Shown here in pieces: positions 17,680-26,976 of a DNA stretch of 56,906 nt. Position 1 is the first letter of the stretch. Each line of letters starts with the position of its first letter. The stretch spans positions 1 to 56,906 of the forward strand of contig JAKSCG010000168.1 of NCBI GenBank assembly GCA_022360715.1, given 5' to 3'. The notes beneath the pieces were generated by a model. It saw only the letters and a list, made by a program, of their open reading frames with translations, was not told the DNA's origin and did no database searches. The translations under genes were made by a program, and so were the position numbers. Origin of the DNA: Halanaerobiales bacterium. GTDB taxonomy: Bacteria; Bacillota; Halanaerobiia; Halanaerobiales; DTU029.

Positions 17680-18456
17680 TCATGCTTCTTTTAACTTAGT
17701 ATCCGACCATTTTCTTCTACATTCTCGAATAAACAACTTAAAGATATTTAATTGAGACTTATCCTTCTCCGCCATCATTTCTGGATGCCATTGGACGGCA
17801 GTCATATCAGGATAATCAGGAGATTCTAACACCTCGATTACCCCATCTTCAGCCCTCCCTTTGACAACCAGACCCTTCCCAACCTGATCAATTGCCTGAT
17901 GATGCAGGCTGTTAACCAAAATCTCTTCACTTTGAAAGACCGGAAAAAGTTTACTATCCCGGGATAACTTGACCCGATGACAAGGACTGTCTTTAGGCAG
18001 CATTTTAGCAAAATGTTCTAACTCACTAGCTGGTTTTACTGCCAGGTCCTGATAAAGGGTACCCCCAAAATATACATTGATTAACTGAAAACCCCGGCAG
18101 ATACCCAGAATTGGTTTGCCCGCAGATAAAACCGCTTCCAGTAATTTAAATTCAAATTCATCCCGCTCCGGGTTGACCATAGTTAAACCCTTTTTAATTG
18201 AAGTATGATAGTTTAAGGGAGAAATATCCCTCCCGCCAGAAAAGATAAACCCATCCAGCTCATTGATGATTTCTTGAAGATAATCCCCATCCGCCAGCAC
18301 AGGTATTGCCAGCGGCAAACCACCAACAGACCTGACCGAGCGCGCGTAATCCATGGTAGACATCAACATATCCTGGTCAGGCAGTCCCCTGGCATTTTCG
18401 ATGTATGATTCACCATGTTTGATATAGTAAGTCGTTATTCCAATCAGCGGATTCAT
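17680..18456 (-). CDS. Gamma-glutamyl-gamma-aminobutyrate hydrolase family (peptidase C26)
   Basis: This 258-residue class I glutamine-amidotransferase-fold hydrolase is PuuD-like. The nucleophile elbow GICRGFQLIN carries the catalytic Cys near residue 113, and the His-Glu pair is in VQWHPEM near residue 222; FSGGRDISP is the family's early oxyanion region. Members hydrolyse gamma-glutamyl bonds in small amides. It is the second gene of the peptide operon, 27 bases before the binding protein, so gamma-glutamyl peptides are a plausible imported substrate. Confidence 0.88.
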   Translation of the reverse strand: MNPLIGITTYYIKHGESYIENARGLPDQDMLMSTMDYARSVRSVGGLPLAIPVLADGDYLQEIINELDGFIFSGGRDISPLNYHTSIKKGLTMVNPERDEFEFKLLEAVLSAGKPILGICRGFQLINVYFGGTLYQDLAVKPASELEHFAKMLPKDSPCHRVKLSRDSKLFPVFQSEEILVNSLHHQAIDQVGKGLVVKGRAEDGVIEVLESPDYPDMTAVQWHPEMMAEKDKSQLNIFKLFIRECRRKWSDTKLKEA

Positions 18457-18638
18457 TTGTTCTGCCCTCCATCTGCAGTGGATAAGTTATATTCTTCCCC
18501 CCCTTCTGAATTAAAGCTGAAAACAACTTCATTTAGAGACTTTATGCATATTTGATTCCAATCCAAGCAGATCACTAAATATAAGGGCTTACCCTGAGTT
18601 AACTCCCTTTTCTTACGGTCAATGACCAGTTTAAACAA
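18453..18638 (-). CDS. Small hypothetical protein leading the peptide operon
   Basis: This 61-codon frame opens with TTG behind AAGGGGG and overlaps the start of the C26 hydrolase by four bases, the usual spacing of coupled genes here. The protein is polar with no membrane segment or domain I recognise. Codon usage resembles the neighbours. It could be a real leader gene of the operon or an open leader region that merely looks coding. Confidence 0.4.
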   Translation of the reverse strand: MFKLVIDRKKRELTQGKPLYLVICLDWNQICIKSLNEVVFSFNSEGGEEYNLSTADGGQNK

Positions 18639-18734
18639 CCCCCTTTTTGATTATTTTTAATGATCAATTGGGTAATTTGGTTTAAATGGTTGGTTTTTCC
18701 CCCATTTTACCCATTAAAATAAATGGAGGCAACA

Positions 18735-18776
18735 ATAACATGAAATATGACAAAAGGTTGTCATATTTCATGTTAT
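18735..18776. repeat. Perfect 19-bp inverted repeat upstream of the BtrH-like gene
   Basis: ATAACATGAAATATGACAA (18735-18753), loop AAGG, then the exact reverse complement (18758-18776). No T tract follows in either direction, so a terminator is unlikely. It lies 33 bases before the start of the plus-strand gene and about 100 bases before the start of the minus-strand operon, in the only divergent intergenic region here. An operator or RNA regulatory hairpin fits better. Confidence 0.8.
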
Positions 18777-18809
18777 AAAATAGTAAAAAAAGAAAGAGGG
18801 GATGATAAT

Positions 18810-19802
18810 ATGGCCATAATCGATAATTTTACACAAATTATAGGTAAGCATTGTGAAACAACAGCAACAAATGCTTTGTTGAGACATATTGGCATAGAGG
18901 TATCTGAACCGATGCTATTTGGTATCGGACAGGGTCTTAGTTTTATATATTGGGATATGAAAACGATGGAATTCCCTTTTTTAGGCGGGAGAAACAAGCA
19001 ATTTCAAATTACCAGAAACTTCTGTGATACTATGGGGCTTCATTTAGATGTTAAGGTGACTACATCTATTAAAAAAGCATGGAAAAATGTTAAAGAAAAT
19101 ATAGATCAAGGTATTCCGGTAGGTTTACAATTAGACTTCTTTTATCTCGACTATGTTACCGAGAAAACACACTTTGGTGGACATTTCGTTGCTATGTATG
19201 GGTATGACGAGGTATATGGATATCTAGTAGATACAGCAAACGCCAACTATAATAATGGTGAAGGAAAAGCTACCCTAAAAAATATAGAGTTAGCGAGAAG
19301 TGAAAAAGGACCGATGGCTCCTAAAAACTTGAGTTATACCATAACAAGAGGAACTAATGAAGAAAAAATCGAAAATATTTTATTAAAGGCAATCAAAGCT
19401 AATGCCGAAACATATTTGAAGCCTCCTATTAAAAATATAAGCTACCAAGGAATAATAAAGACAGCAGAAAAATTACCAAATCTACTTAAGAGCGGTAAAA
19501 ATATTGAGAAAAATTTTAAACTGACCGCAAGACTGATGGAAAGCGGTGGAACAGGAGGTTCAATCTTCAGAAACATCTATCGAGATTTTCTGAAAGAAAG
19601 TTATGATATGCTAGGTTTGGATATATTAAAAAAGAGTTATGAAGAGTTTTGTGAAATAGCGACTATGTGGAAAAGAGTAATTGACATATTTGAAAGTATT
19701 AAAAAAACCGATGGAGTTGATAAAATACTAGCGGCATCTACAATACTAAAGGAAATAGCCCATAAAGAAAAAGAAACATTTGAGATGTTAAAGACGTTGT
19801 AG
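18810..19802 (+). CDS. BtrH N-terminal domain / DUF4872 family protein
   Basis: This 330-residue protein has a cysteine-peptidase-like BtrH N-terminal domain: GKHCETTATNALLRHIG at residues 13-29 holds the conserved Cys, and GGHFVAMYGYDE near residue 132 holds the conserved His. The C-terminal half (from about residue 185) is helical with the pattern of DUF4872. BtrH is an acyltransferase in butirosin biosynthesis that moves an acyl group from a carrier protein; relatives are common in Firmicutes beside peptide or carrier genes, but here no carrier or cluster is next to it. The ATG at 18810 has AGAGGGG eight bases before it. It is a lone plus-strand gene with AT-rich codons unlike its neighbours, which suggests transfer. 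Confidence 0.75.
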   Translation: MAIIDNFTQIIGKHCETTATNALLRHIGIEVSEPMLFGIGQGLSFIYWDMKTMEFPFLGGRNKQFQITRNFCDTMGLHLDVKVTTSIKKAWKNVKENIDQGIPVGLQLDFFYLDYVTEKTHFGGHFVAMYGYDEVYGYLVDTANANYNNGEGKATLKNIELARSEKGPMAPKNLSYTITRGTNEEKIENILLKAIKANAETYLKPPIKNISYQGIIKTAEKLPNLLKSGKNIEKNFKLTARLMESGGTGGSIFRNIYRDFLKESYDMLGLDILKKSYEEFCEIATMWKRVIDIFESIKKTDGVDKILAASTILKEIAHKEKETFEMLKTL

Positions 19803-19848
19803 CAATAGTTAAATTAGCGCCAACTTTTTTTGGGGTAAAGTAAATGCT

Positions 19849-21906
19849 TCACTTAAAGTGTTTGAGGAGCTTAATCCCCAGATCGGTTATTTTAGTTCCA
19901 CCCCGCCCCCGGTTAACCGTTACCAGCTTATGTTTTTTTAAGTGTGTACAGATTTTTCTGATCTCCTGTTCTGTTAAAAAACGGCTTTCCCGTTCGGCTG
20001 CTTGAGCCAGCGATGCTCTCCCACTTCTTTTATTGTTTCGATACCTGTTTTCCAGTTCAGCCAAGATAAAAAGGTAATCTTTAAACTGACCGGTAAGGCT
20101 ATTTTTAAGTTCCTCGACAAAAGCTGTCTCTTTAGCCGTTACCATATAACTATCGGCCATATTTTCAATACCAAAGGGAAAGTCGTCCGGAGCAATTACC
20201 TCCTGATTTAGACTAGCAAAATACTCCAGATAGTTCCGCAACTCGCGCACATTCCCATCCCAATTATGCCTTGTCAACTGCCTTAAGGCCGCATCGGTCA
20301 AAGTAAAACTGGCGGCAAGTTCTTCCTTAAATCGGGCTATTAAGGGGCCAATATCTTCTTTTCTCTTGCGCAGCGGGGGGATTACCAGCGGTAAGATATT
20401 TAAACGATAAAAGAGGTCTTTTCTGAATTTACCCTGTAAGACCAGTTCTTTTAAATTTCTATTGGAGGCGGCAATAATCCTGGCATCAACATTTATTACC
20501 CGTTCACCACCGATCCTCATCACCTCTTTTTCCTCCAGAACCCTTAAAAGCCGGGTCTGTAGGCCCAGTGGCATTTCACCTATTTCATCTAAAAAAAGCG
20601 AGCCTTTATGGGCCAATTCAAAGAGTCCAAGTTTGCCGTTTTTTCTGGCCCCCGTAAACGCCCCTTGCTCATAACCAAATAGTTCACTCTCGAGGAGACT
20701 TTCCGGTAAAGCCGCACAGTTAACTGCCACAAATTGGTAATCGCGTCGCTTGGAATAATTGTGGATTGCCTGAGCAAATAACTCCTTACCGGTCCCGCTT
20801 TCACCCATAATTAAAATAGTTGATATCGACCTGGCCATCCTCTTTGCTATATTTTTACACTTATTAATTAAACTACTATTACCGATAATGTCATTGAACT
20901 GGTATTTAGCAACATGTCCTTTATTGATTAACTGAGCCCTTAGTTTATGTTGTTCATTTTCCGCATCACTGAATTTTCTGATGATCGCAACTGCCCCATA
21001 AATAGATTTACCTTTCAAAATAGGTTTGACGGTTAAGGCCATATCCCAACCCATCATCTTTACCAGCTTTTCTTCAACTGAACAACTAGACCTTAAGACC
21101 TCAGCAAAAGGTATTTCCGGAAATAATTTTTCAGCATCGGCGCCCAGTACTTTATCTTTTGCTAAGCCGATAATTTTCTCGGCACTGTTATTATATGAAT
21201 TAACTATCCCGGCAGAGTTAATCCCAATAATACCTACATCAAGTAATTTGAGGAAAATATCCAGCTGGCTCTCCAGATTATTGTTTTTACCGATTACTTT
21301 TTCCATACCTAAGCTAACCGGAACAATTTTTTGAAAATACTGTTGGACCTCTTTTGTATCAAGCAAATGGCTTAAATTAAATTTAACCAATATATCGATA
21401 ATAGTACTAATATCAAGGACTCGATTACCTATATCAATAACCTTTTTAACATAGCCGGGTATATATTTGCTCTCACCCGGAGTGATCGCTAACTCAAGCT
21501 CTGGTAAATTATCGAGCCCGGGATAAACCGGAGTTAATTTGATATGTCTAACACCTAATTGCTGAATTGTAGAGATTGTGTCAAGGGCTGTATTGGCAGT
21601 TGCATTGACCAGCATCGCGTGCGAATTGGAGCTTATTTCCAGCAATTTATCTAAACCCTTTTTGGTCAGTGTCCTTCTAAGCACTGTTATCTCTACCCCA
21701 TCCCTGGCAAAGTTTTTTACCAGCTCAAAGTTTAACAGATCGGGTATTAGGATCAAATCGGCCGCAATTCCCTTTTTGACCTGCTGCAATTCGAAACAGT
21801 ACTTCTCGATCTCGATCTTATCTGTAAAGATACTTTTTATCTCCTTAAAAAGGAAATTTGCTGTTTTGGCAAATCTGGTTATAATAACTACTTTTTTCTT
21901 ACTCAT
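19849..21906 (-). CDS. Sigma-54-dependent transcriptional activator with PAS sensor and winged-helix C-terminus
   Basis: This is a 685-residue activator. The N-terminal 200 residues resemble the PrpR-type receptor domain ([33 protein letters not shown]). A PAS domain ([27 protein letters not shown]) lies near 215-320. The AAA+ domain has GESGTGKE, the sigma-54 loop GAFTGA, and Walker B FLDEIGEM. Instead of a Fis helix, the end carries [34 protein letters not shown], a winged helix. The start at 21906 is chosen for GAGGAGG before the ATG. It lies immediately downstream of the fermentation operon and probably controls it or the peptide operon. Confidence 0.85.
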   Translation of the reverse strand: MSKKKVVIITRFAKTANFLFKEIKSIFTDKIEIEKYCFELQQVKKGIAADLILIPDLLNFELVKNFARDGVEITVLRRTLTKKGLDKLLEISSNSHAMLVNATANTALDTISTIQQLGVRHIKLTPVYPGLDNLPELELAITPGESKYIPGYVKKVIDIGNRVLDISTIIDILVKFNLSHLLDTKEVQQYFQKIVPVSLGMEKVIGKNNNLESQLDIFLKLLDVGIIGINSAGIVNSYNNSAEKIIGLAKDKVLGADAEKLFPEIPFAEVLRSSCSVEEKLVKMMGWDMALTVKPILKGKSIYGAVAIIRKFSDAENEQHKLRAQLINKGHVAKYQFNDIIGNSSLINKCKNIAKRMARSISTILIMGESGTGKELFAQAIHNYSKRRDYQFVAVNCAALPESLLESELFGYEQGAFTGARKNGKLGLFELAHKGSLFLDEIGEMPLGLQTRLLRVLEEKEVMRIGGERVINVDARIIAASNRNLKELVLQGKFRKDLFYRLNILPLVIPPLRKRKEDIGPLIARFKEELAASFTLTDAALRQLTRHNWDGNVRELRNYLEYFASLNQEVIAPDDFPFGIENMADSYMVTAKETAFVEELKNSLTGQFKDYLFILAELENRYRNNKRSGRASLAQAAERESRFLTEQEIRKICTHLKKHKLVTVNRGRGGTKITDLGIKLLKHFK

Positions 21907-22010
21907 CGCAATCCTCCTCAATCCTCCCTAATATTTCCGAGCGCACTGATTGATTAAAACAATATTCTTTATAATCTTGCTTATTCCTGCTTAAAAATTA
22001 TGGAAGATAA

Positions 22011-22044
22011 CAAAAAAAGACCGGACTTAATAATTAAGTCCGGT
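22011..22044 (-). terminator. Terminator of the 2-oxoacid oxidoreductase operon
   Basis: A 12-bp stem, ACCGGACTTAAT and its complement, separated by one base (22020-22044), is followed on the minus strand by CTTTTTTTG. It lies 58 bases after the gamma-subunit stop. Confidence 0.85.
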
Positions 22045-22101
22045 AAATGGGATTGAAAATAATGGGTAGCTATCGGAAGGATTAGTAAATAATCCTGGGT
22101 T

Positions 22102-22638
22102 TTAATTAAGGAGAGCAACCCCGCGGTCCAGGGCTTGCTGATTAATCGGAATAAGGTTATGTCTCCTTGCCGGGAAGACGTCTTGCAAAGCAGCCTTAAC
22201 TGTCTCCAGCTTAACAATTCTCTTATGAGCCAGGTATGCCCCTAACATAACCATATTAGCGACTTTAGTATTCCCCAACTCATTAGCGATTTGATTAGCC
22301 GGGACCTTAATTATTTTAACATCATCCCTGTCCACCTCTTTATTGATCAGGGACGAATTCAGCAGAATAGCCCCTCCTCTTTTGACACAGGGAGCAAATT
22401 TATCCAGTGAGGGCAGATTCATTACAATAATTGCATCCGGTTGTGAAGAAAGCGGTGAAGGGATTTGTTTTGAGGAGATAATAACTGTACAGTTAGCCGT
22501 CCCCCCCCTCATCTCAGGACCATAGGAAGGCATCCAGGATACTTCATCCCCCTCTTTCATTCCGGCATAAGTCAGTAATCTCCCTAGTGACATAACACCC
22601 TGACCGCCGAATCCGGCCATGATAATTTCTTCCTTCAA
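22102..22638 (-). CDS. 2-oxoacid:ferredoxin oxidoreductase, gamma subunit
   Basis: This is a 178-residue gamma subunit (PFOR gamma domain). The starting segment EEIIMAGFGGQGVMSLGRLL, followed by SYGPEMRGGTANCTV, is diagnostic. The start is TTG at 22638, overlapping the TGA of the beta subunit in GATTGAAG with GGGGGGCGAG upstream; a longer frame reaching 22731 lies inside the beta gene and is not needed. It works with alpha and beta subunits and ferredoxin to convert 2-oxoacids plus CoA to acyl-CoA and CO2, reducing ferredoxin. Confidence 0.9.
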   Translation of the reverse strand: MKEEIIMAGFGGQGVMSLGRLLTYAGMKEGDEVSWMPSYGPEMRGGTANCTVIISSKQIPSPLSSQPDAIIVMNLPSLDKFAPCVKRGGAILLNSSLINKEVDRDDVKIIKVPANQIANELGNTKVANMVMLGAYLAHKRIVKLETVKAALQDVFPARRHNLIPINQQALDRGVALLN

Positions 22639-23378
22639 TCGATCTCGCCCCCCTTCAGCACACCTAACGGATATACCGGAAGCATATTTTCTTTTAACCA
22701 GTCGATTGCAGCCAGCGGTGATATCCCCCAATTAGTCGGGCAAGTCGATAAAACCTCGACCAGGGTAAAACCTTTACCGGCCAGTTGTAGCAGAAAAGCC
22801 TTTTTAATCATCTTTTTAGCTTCCCTGATGTGTTTAGGGTCATGGACCGAAACCCTGGCGATAAAAATTGAACCGTCAAGTACACTTAACATCTCGGACA
22901 TTTTAATCGGGTGGCCGGCCAGGTCAAGGTCCCTTCCGTACGGGGAAGTAGTTGTTTTCTGTTCTGGCAGGGTAGTCGGAGCCATTTGACCACCGGTCAT
23001 GCCATAAATGGCATTATTGATAAAGATGGTTGTAATCTTTTCACCGCGGTTAGCCGCATGAACTATTTCCGCTGTGCCAATCGAAGCCAGGTCGCCATCA
23101 CCTTGATAGGTAAAAACTACCTTATCCGGATGAACCCTTTTTACTCCTGTGGCCACAGCCGGGGCCCGTCCGTGCGAAGCTTCATGCATATCAATATTAA
23201 AATATTGATATGCCAACACCGAACAACCCACCGGAGCAATACCAATCGTATCCTCCCGGATCTCCAGTTCATCCATTACCTCGGCCAACAGACGATGGAC
23301 TATACCGTGCAGACAGCCCGGACAATAGTGAAATGGTTTTTCAGTCAGGGCTTCCGGATATCCAGCAAGCAGTTTCAT
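22635..23378 (-). CDS. 2-oxoacid:ferredoxin oxidoreductase, beta subunit (TPP-binding)
   Basis: This 247-residue subunit binds thiamine pyrophosphate: GDGDLASIGTAEIVHAANRG near residue 95, followed by NNAIYGMTGGQMAPTT, is the TPP/Mg motif of the KorB/VorA group. Cys motifs near the start (YCPGCLHG) and later (VGCSVL) are the usual cluster-binding residues. It overlaps the alpha subunit stop by four bases. The surroundings (leucine/valine dehydrogenases, phosphotransbutyrylase, butyrate kinase) favour branched-chain 2-oxoacids as substrate. Confidence 0.9.
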   Translation of the reverse strand: MKLLAGYPEALTEKPFHYCPGCLHGIVHRLLAEVMDELEIREDTIGIAPVGCSVLAYQYFNIDMHEASHGRAPAVATGVKRVHPDKVVFTYQGDGDLASIGTAEIVHAANRGEKITTIFINNAIYGMTGGQMAPTTLPEQKTTTSPYGRDLDLAGHPIKMSEMLSVLDGSIFIARVSVHDPKHIREAKKMIKKAFLLQLAGKGFTLVEVLSTCPTNWGISPLAAIDWLKENMLPVYPLGVLKGGEID

Positions 23379-24439
23379 TCGCCACCACCCCCCATTAGGA
23401 TAATCTGCTCCAGTATCTCCTCCGGTGACGGCACCATTCCTGCCGTTCGACCATAAAAGAATACCGGTTTTTTACCATTAACAGCCAGGCGGACATCTTC
23501 CACCATTTGTCCCAGACTCATTTCAACCGTTAAAAAACTATCGAGCCGGTTAGCTGCTTCGGCAATTACCTTCTCCGGAAAAGGGAAAAGACTGATCGGT
23601 CGAATTAGTCCAACCCTGATCCCCTGTTCCCGGGCCATTTCAATCGCACTGGTCGCAATCCGGGCCGTGGTTCCATAAGCCACAATAGCCCGGTCGGCAT
23701 CATCGAGCAAATAGGTGGCATAACGAACTTCTTGCTCTTTCATCTGCTCATATTTAGCCTTTAATACCAAATTATGATTTTCCAGGTCCTGTGGGTCCAG
23801 GGCCAGCGAATTAATAATATTTCTCGGTCTACCCCGGGCTCCGTCGGTAGCCCATTCCTTTTTCGGTAAGTCGGCCGGATCAATCTCCTTATTAAATTGG
23901 ACCGGTTCCATCATCTGGCCGATAATCCCGTCCCCTAACACCATCACCGGATTACGGTAACGATCGGCAATTTCAAAGGCCTCCATCGTCAGATCAACAG
24001 CTTCCTGAACCGTGGACGGGGCCAGGACACAAAGCCGGAAGTCGCCGTGACCTCCCCCTTTGGTTGCCTGGAAATAATCGGCCTGAGAAGACTGAATACC
24101 GCCTAAACCCGGTCCGCCCCGCATAATGTTGACAATTACTGCCGGTAGTTCGGCTCCGGCGATATAAGAAATCCCCTCCATTTTTAAACTGATCCCCGGA
24201 CTGGAAGATGAGGTTAACACCCGTGCACCGGCTCCGGCCGCACCATAGACCATGTTGCTGGCCGCTACTTCACTCTCCGCCTGCAAAAAGACGCCACCTA
24301 CTTCCGGTAAACGGCGGGACATATACTCTGGTAATTCGTTCTGAGGGGTAATCGGATAACCAAAAAAATATCTGCAACCAGCTTTAATAGCAGCTTCTGC
24401 TATCGCTTCGTTGCCTTTCATTAAAACCTTTTCCGCCAT
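23375..24439 (-). CDS. vorB: 2-oxoacid (3-methyl-2-oxobutanoate):ferredoxin oxidoreductase, alpha subunit
   Basis: This 354-residue alpha subunit is of the VorB type. The N-terminal pyrimidine-binding domain has KAGCRYFFGYPITPQNELPEYM and FLQAESEVAASNMVYGAAGAG; the GGPGLGGIQSSQADYFQ stretch follows, and a transketolase-C-like domain (VAYGTTARIATSAIEMAREQG) ends the protein. The length fits VorB rather than the larger KorA with fused gamma. It heads the alpha-beta-gamma series, preceded by the ferredoxin subunit. Confidence 0.9.
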   Translation of the reverse strand: MAEKVLMKGNEAIAEAAIKAGCRYFFGYPITPQNELPEYMSRRLPEVGGVFLQAESEVAASNMVYGAAGAGARVLTSSSSPGISLKMEGISYIAGAELPAVIVNIMRGGPGLGGIQSSQADYFQATKGGGHGDFRLCVLAPSTVQEAVDLTMEAFEIADRYRNPVMVLGDGIIGQMMEPVQFNKEIDPADLPKKEWATDGARGRPRNIINSLALDPQDLENHNLVLKAKYEQMKEQEVRYATYLLDDADRAIVAYGTTARIATSAIEMAREQGIRVGLIRPISLFPFPEKVIAEAANRLDSFLTVEMSLGQMVEDVRLAVNGKKPVFFYGRTAGMVPSPEEILEQIILMGGGGE

Positions 24440-24495
24440 TTTTCAACCTCCTTTAAAGAAGTTAATTCCTATGATCATAGCTCACAACAGCTATT

Positions 24496-24714
24496 TTAGT
24501 TGGGTCGATAAACCTTGATCACTACATCTGGACAGATCAAGGCACAGCGTGCACAACTGATACAAGCCTCTTGGTCGGTAACCTCTGCCGGATGATAGCC
24601 ATGACTATTGATCCGGTCAGATAATTTGATTATTCCTTTCGGGCAAACCGTTGTGCATAATTCACATCCCTTGCATCGCTCTTCAGCAAAAATTACCCGC
24701 TTAATCTGCTCCAC
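24496..24714 (-). CDS. 4Fe-4S ferredoxin-type delta subunit of the 2-oxoacid oxidoreductase
   Basis: This 72-residue protein has two CxxCxxCxxxC motifs, CKGCELCTTVCPKG near residue 14 and CISCARCALICPDV near residue 52, each binding one [4Fe-4S] cluster. A GTG start at 24714 lies about 10 bases after AAGGGGGG. The size and the position directly before vorB match the delta (VorD/KorD) subunit that passes electrons to free ferredoxin. Confidence 0.9.
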   Translation of the reverse strand: MEQIKRVIFAEERCKGCELCTTVCPKGIIKLSDRINSHGYHPAEVTDQEACISCARCALICPDVVIKVYRPN

Positions 24715-24761
24715 GAAGATAAAACCCCCCTTTTCCAGGCAAGTTCTGTTCTATGGTTAAT

Positions 24762-24790
24762 CTTATATTCCAATAATAATAATTCTACAA
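24762..24790 (-). promoter_or_regulatory. Possible sigma-A promoter before the oxidoreductase genes
   Basis: On the minus strand TTGTAG, 17 bases and TATAAG lie in the 96-base gap between butyrate kinase and the ferredoxin subunit. It would allow the vor genes to be expressed apart from the sigma-54 promoter at 29030. The match is moderate and unverified. Confidence 0.35.
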
Positions 24791-24810
24791 ATCCTCCGCA
24801 AATCCTCTTA

Positions 24811-25902
24811 TTAAATCTCCGGCGGTTCGCCGTAAATTCTGGCCTCTTCCAGACCGGTCAGGACCCGATAAGCACCGGCAGCCAGGGCTGACAGCTCTTC
24901 AGCTCCCGGGTATAATTTGACCGGAGCAATAAACTCGACCATTGGGCTTAGTTTACTAATAAAACGCTCTGAATAAGCAACACCACCCGTCAGAATGATC
25001 GCATCGATCTTTCCGTTCAGTACCGGCGCCAATGAACCGATCTCTTTGGCAACTTGATAGATCAAGGCCTCGAAAACCAGTGCCGCCTTTTTATCTCCCT
25101 GCTCGATCATTTCCTCTACCCGACGGATATCGGCTGTCCCCAGATAGGCGATCAGACCACCCTCTTTGAGCAGTATCTTCTTGATCTCCGCAAAGGAGTA
25201 CTTCCCGGAGAAGCAAAGCCGGGCCAGGTCGAAGGTTGACAATCCTCCGGTCCGATTGGGTGAAAAGGGTCCTTCCCCACTCAGCGCATTATTTACGTCA
25301 ATCACCTTGCCCTGATCATGTAATCCTACGGAAATACCCCCACCGAGATGGGCTACAATTAGACTTAATTGCTCATAATTTCGGCCAATCTCACGGGCAT
25401 ACTTTTGGGCGATCGCTTTATGGTTTAAGGCATGGAAAACACTCCGCCTTTCCAGTTCAGGCCAACCGGAAAGTCGCGCTACCGGGGCCAGCTCATCGAC
25501 AATTACCGGATCGACAATATAAGCAGGACAACCGCCCTCGTCCGCTAAAACCCGGGCCAGAATTCCACCCAGGTTACTGGCATGTTCCTCCGCATTCTCA
25601 GCAGTTAATTCCTCAATCATCCTGTCGTTAACGAGATAGGTTCCTCCCGGGATCGGTCTTAAAAGCCCACCCCGGCCGACAATGGCTTTAAAGTCCTTCA
25701 GCACAATTTTATTTTTGGCGAGCATCGCTGTAATATAACCGAGGCGAAAATCCCTTTGCCGAATAATTCGGGGATATTTGGCCAGTTGTTCGAGCGGATG
25801 CTCAATTGTCTCTTCGATCAGCTCCCGTTCACCATCAAATACGCCTAATTTTGTTGAGGTTGAACCGGGATTAATCGCTAAAATCAACTCGGTCAATGTC
25901 AT
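24811..25902 (-). CDS. buk: Butyrate kinase
   Basis: This 363-residue ASKHA-fold kinase of the acetokinase family has AINPGSTSTKLGVF at the start, VAHLGGGISVGLHDQGKVIDVNNALSGEGPFSPNRTG in the middle and IILTGGVAYSERF near the end, all typical of butyrate kinase. It makes ATP from butyryl-, isobutyryl- or isovaleryl-phosphate. Its ATG overlaps the stop of the dehydrogenase gene (TGATG). With phosphotransbutyrylase it conserves energy from acyl-CoA made by the oxidoreductase. Confidence 0.92.
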   Translation of the reverse strand: MTLTELILAINPGSTSTKLGVFDGERELIEETIEHPLEQLAKYPRIIRQRDFRLGYITAMLAKNKIVLKDFKAIVGRGGLLRPIPGGTYLVNDRMIEELTAENAEEHASNLGGILARVLADEGGCPAYIVDPVIVDELAPVARLSGWPELERRSVFHALNHKAIAQKYAREIGRNYEQLSLIVAHLGGGISVGLHDQGKVIDVNNALSGEGPFSPNRTGGLSTFDLARLCFSGKYSFAEIKKILLKEGGLIAYLGTADIRRVEEMIEQGDKKAALVFEALIYQVAKEIGSLAPVLNGKIDAIILTGGVAYSERFISKLSPMVEFIAPVKLYPGAEELSALAAGAYRVLTGLEEARIYGEPPEI

Positions 25903-26963
25903 CACCTATTAACATAATTACTTCTTATTTTACCGATCCGCTCAATTCTTTCTTCCGCCATAATATTAGCGGCTTGACAGGTCGGTATATTATCCCTTTT
26001 ACTGATTTCAATCACCTTTTTGATATTATCATAGATCTTGCTGGCTCGATTTAAGGCTTTTTCCTGATTATAACCGTTTAGTTCTTCATAGACATTGATC
26101 ACCCCGCCGGCATTAATCACAAAATCCGGGGCATAGAGAATCCCTTTATCCTCAAGCATATCACCGTGTTGTTCTGTTTTCAAAACATTATTGGCCCCGC
26201 CGGCAATAACCCGACACTTAAACTGAGCAATCGTCTGGTCGTTAACTACCGCTCCCAACGCACATGGTGCAAAAATATCACATTCCACCCCATAAATCTG
26301 CGCTGGATCAACTGCTTTAGCCCCAAATTCTTCGACCACCCGCTCGACCTTCTCCGGATCAATATCGGTAACAATTAACCGGCCACCTTCATCATGAATG
26401 TGTTTGGCCAGATAATATCCGACATGACCGAGGCCCTGAATCGCCACGGTTCGATCCTTTAAGACAGAACTGCCGAAGATTTCTTCCGACGCCGCCTTCA
26501 TTCCCCGCCAGGTCCCAAAGGCAGTCACCGGAGAGGGATCGCCGCTCGTCCCCGGCAAACCGACGACATAATCGGTCTCCTCGGCCACAAAAGCCATATC
26601 ATCAACACAGGTATTGACATCCTCGGCGGTAATATACCGTCCGTTAAGGCTCTGGACAAAACGTCCGTAAGCCCGCCAGAGTTCTTCACTCTTAATCTTC
26701 CTGGCATCGCCAATGATCACGGCCTTACCACCACCAAGATTGAGACCGGCCGCAGCTGATTTATAAGTCATTCCCCGTGATAGCCTTAAGGCATCAAGCA
26801 GAGCCTCTTCTTCAGTTTGATAATTCCAGATCCGGGTTCCCCCCAGCGCTGGTCCGAGGGTGGTATCATGAATAGCAATAATTGCTTTTAGCCCTGAGGT
26901 CTGATCATAATTAAAGACTACCTGTTCATAATCATATTTCTCCATATATTCAAAAAGCTCCAT
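25902..26963 (-). CDS. Leucine/valine (Glu/Leu/Phe/Val family) dehydrogenase, copy 2
   Basis: This 353-residue NAD-dependent amino acid dehydrogenase has the substrate Lys motifs GGTRIWNY and [10 protein letters not shown], and the nucleotide fold [17 protein letters not shown] (G.G..G). It deaminates branched-chain amino acids to 2-oxoacids. The start is the internal Met at 26963 with AAAGGGGG ahead (protein [14 protein letters not shown]). It is a paralog of the gene at 27894-28970, and phosphotransbutyrylase lies between them. Confidence 0.9.
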   Translation of the reverse strand: MELFEYMEKYDYEQVVFNYDQTSGLKAIIAIHDTTLGPALGGTRIWNYQTEEEALLDALRLSRGMTYKSAAAGLNLGGGKAVIIGDARKIKSEELWRAYGRFVQSLNGRYITAEDVNTCVDDMAFVAEETDYVVGLPGTSGDPSPVTAFGTWRGMKAASEEIFGSSVLKDRTVAIQGLGHVGYYLAKHIHDEGGRLIVTDIDPEKVERVVEEFGAKAVDPAQIYGVECDIFAPCALGAVVNDQTIAQFKCRVIAGGANNVLKTEQHGDMLEDKGILYAPDFVINAGGVINVYEELNGYNQEKALNRASKIYDNIKKVIEISKRDNIPTCQAANIMAEERIERIGKIRSNYVNR

Positions 26964-26976
26964 TGGAAAACCCCCT

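Noticed and set aside
18735..18776. Palindrome as a transcription terminator
   Set aside because: No T tract on either side, and it lies upstream of genes in both directions.
22639..22731. N-terminal extension of the gamma subunit
   Set aside because: It lies wholly inside the beta subunit gene in another frame, and a TTG with a strong ribosome site starts at the homologous position.
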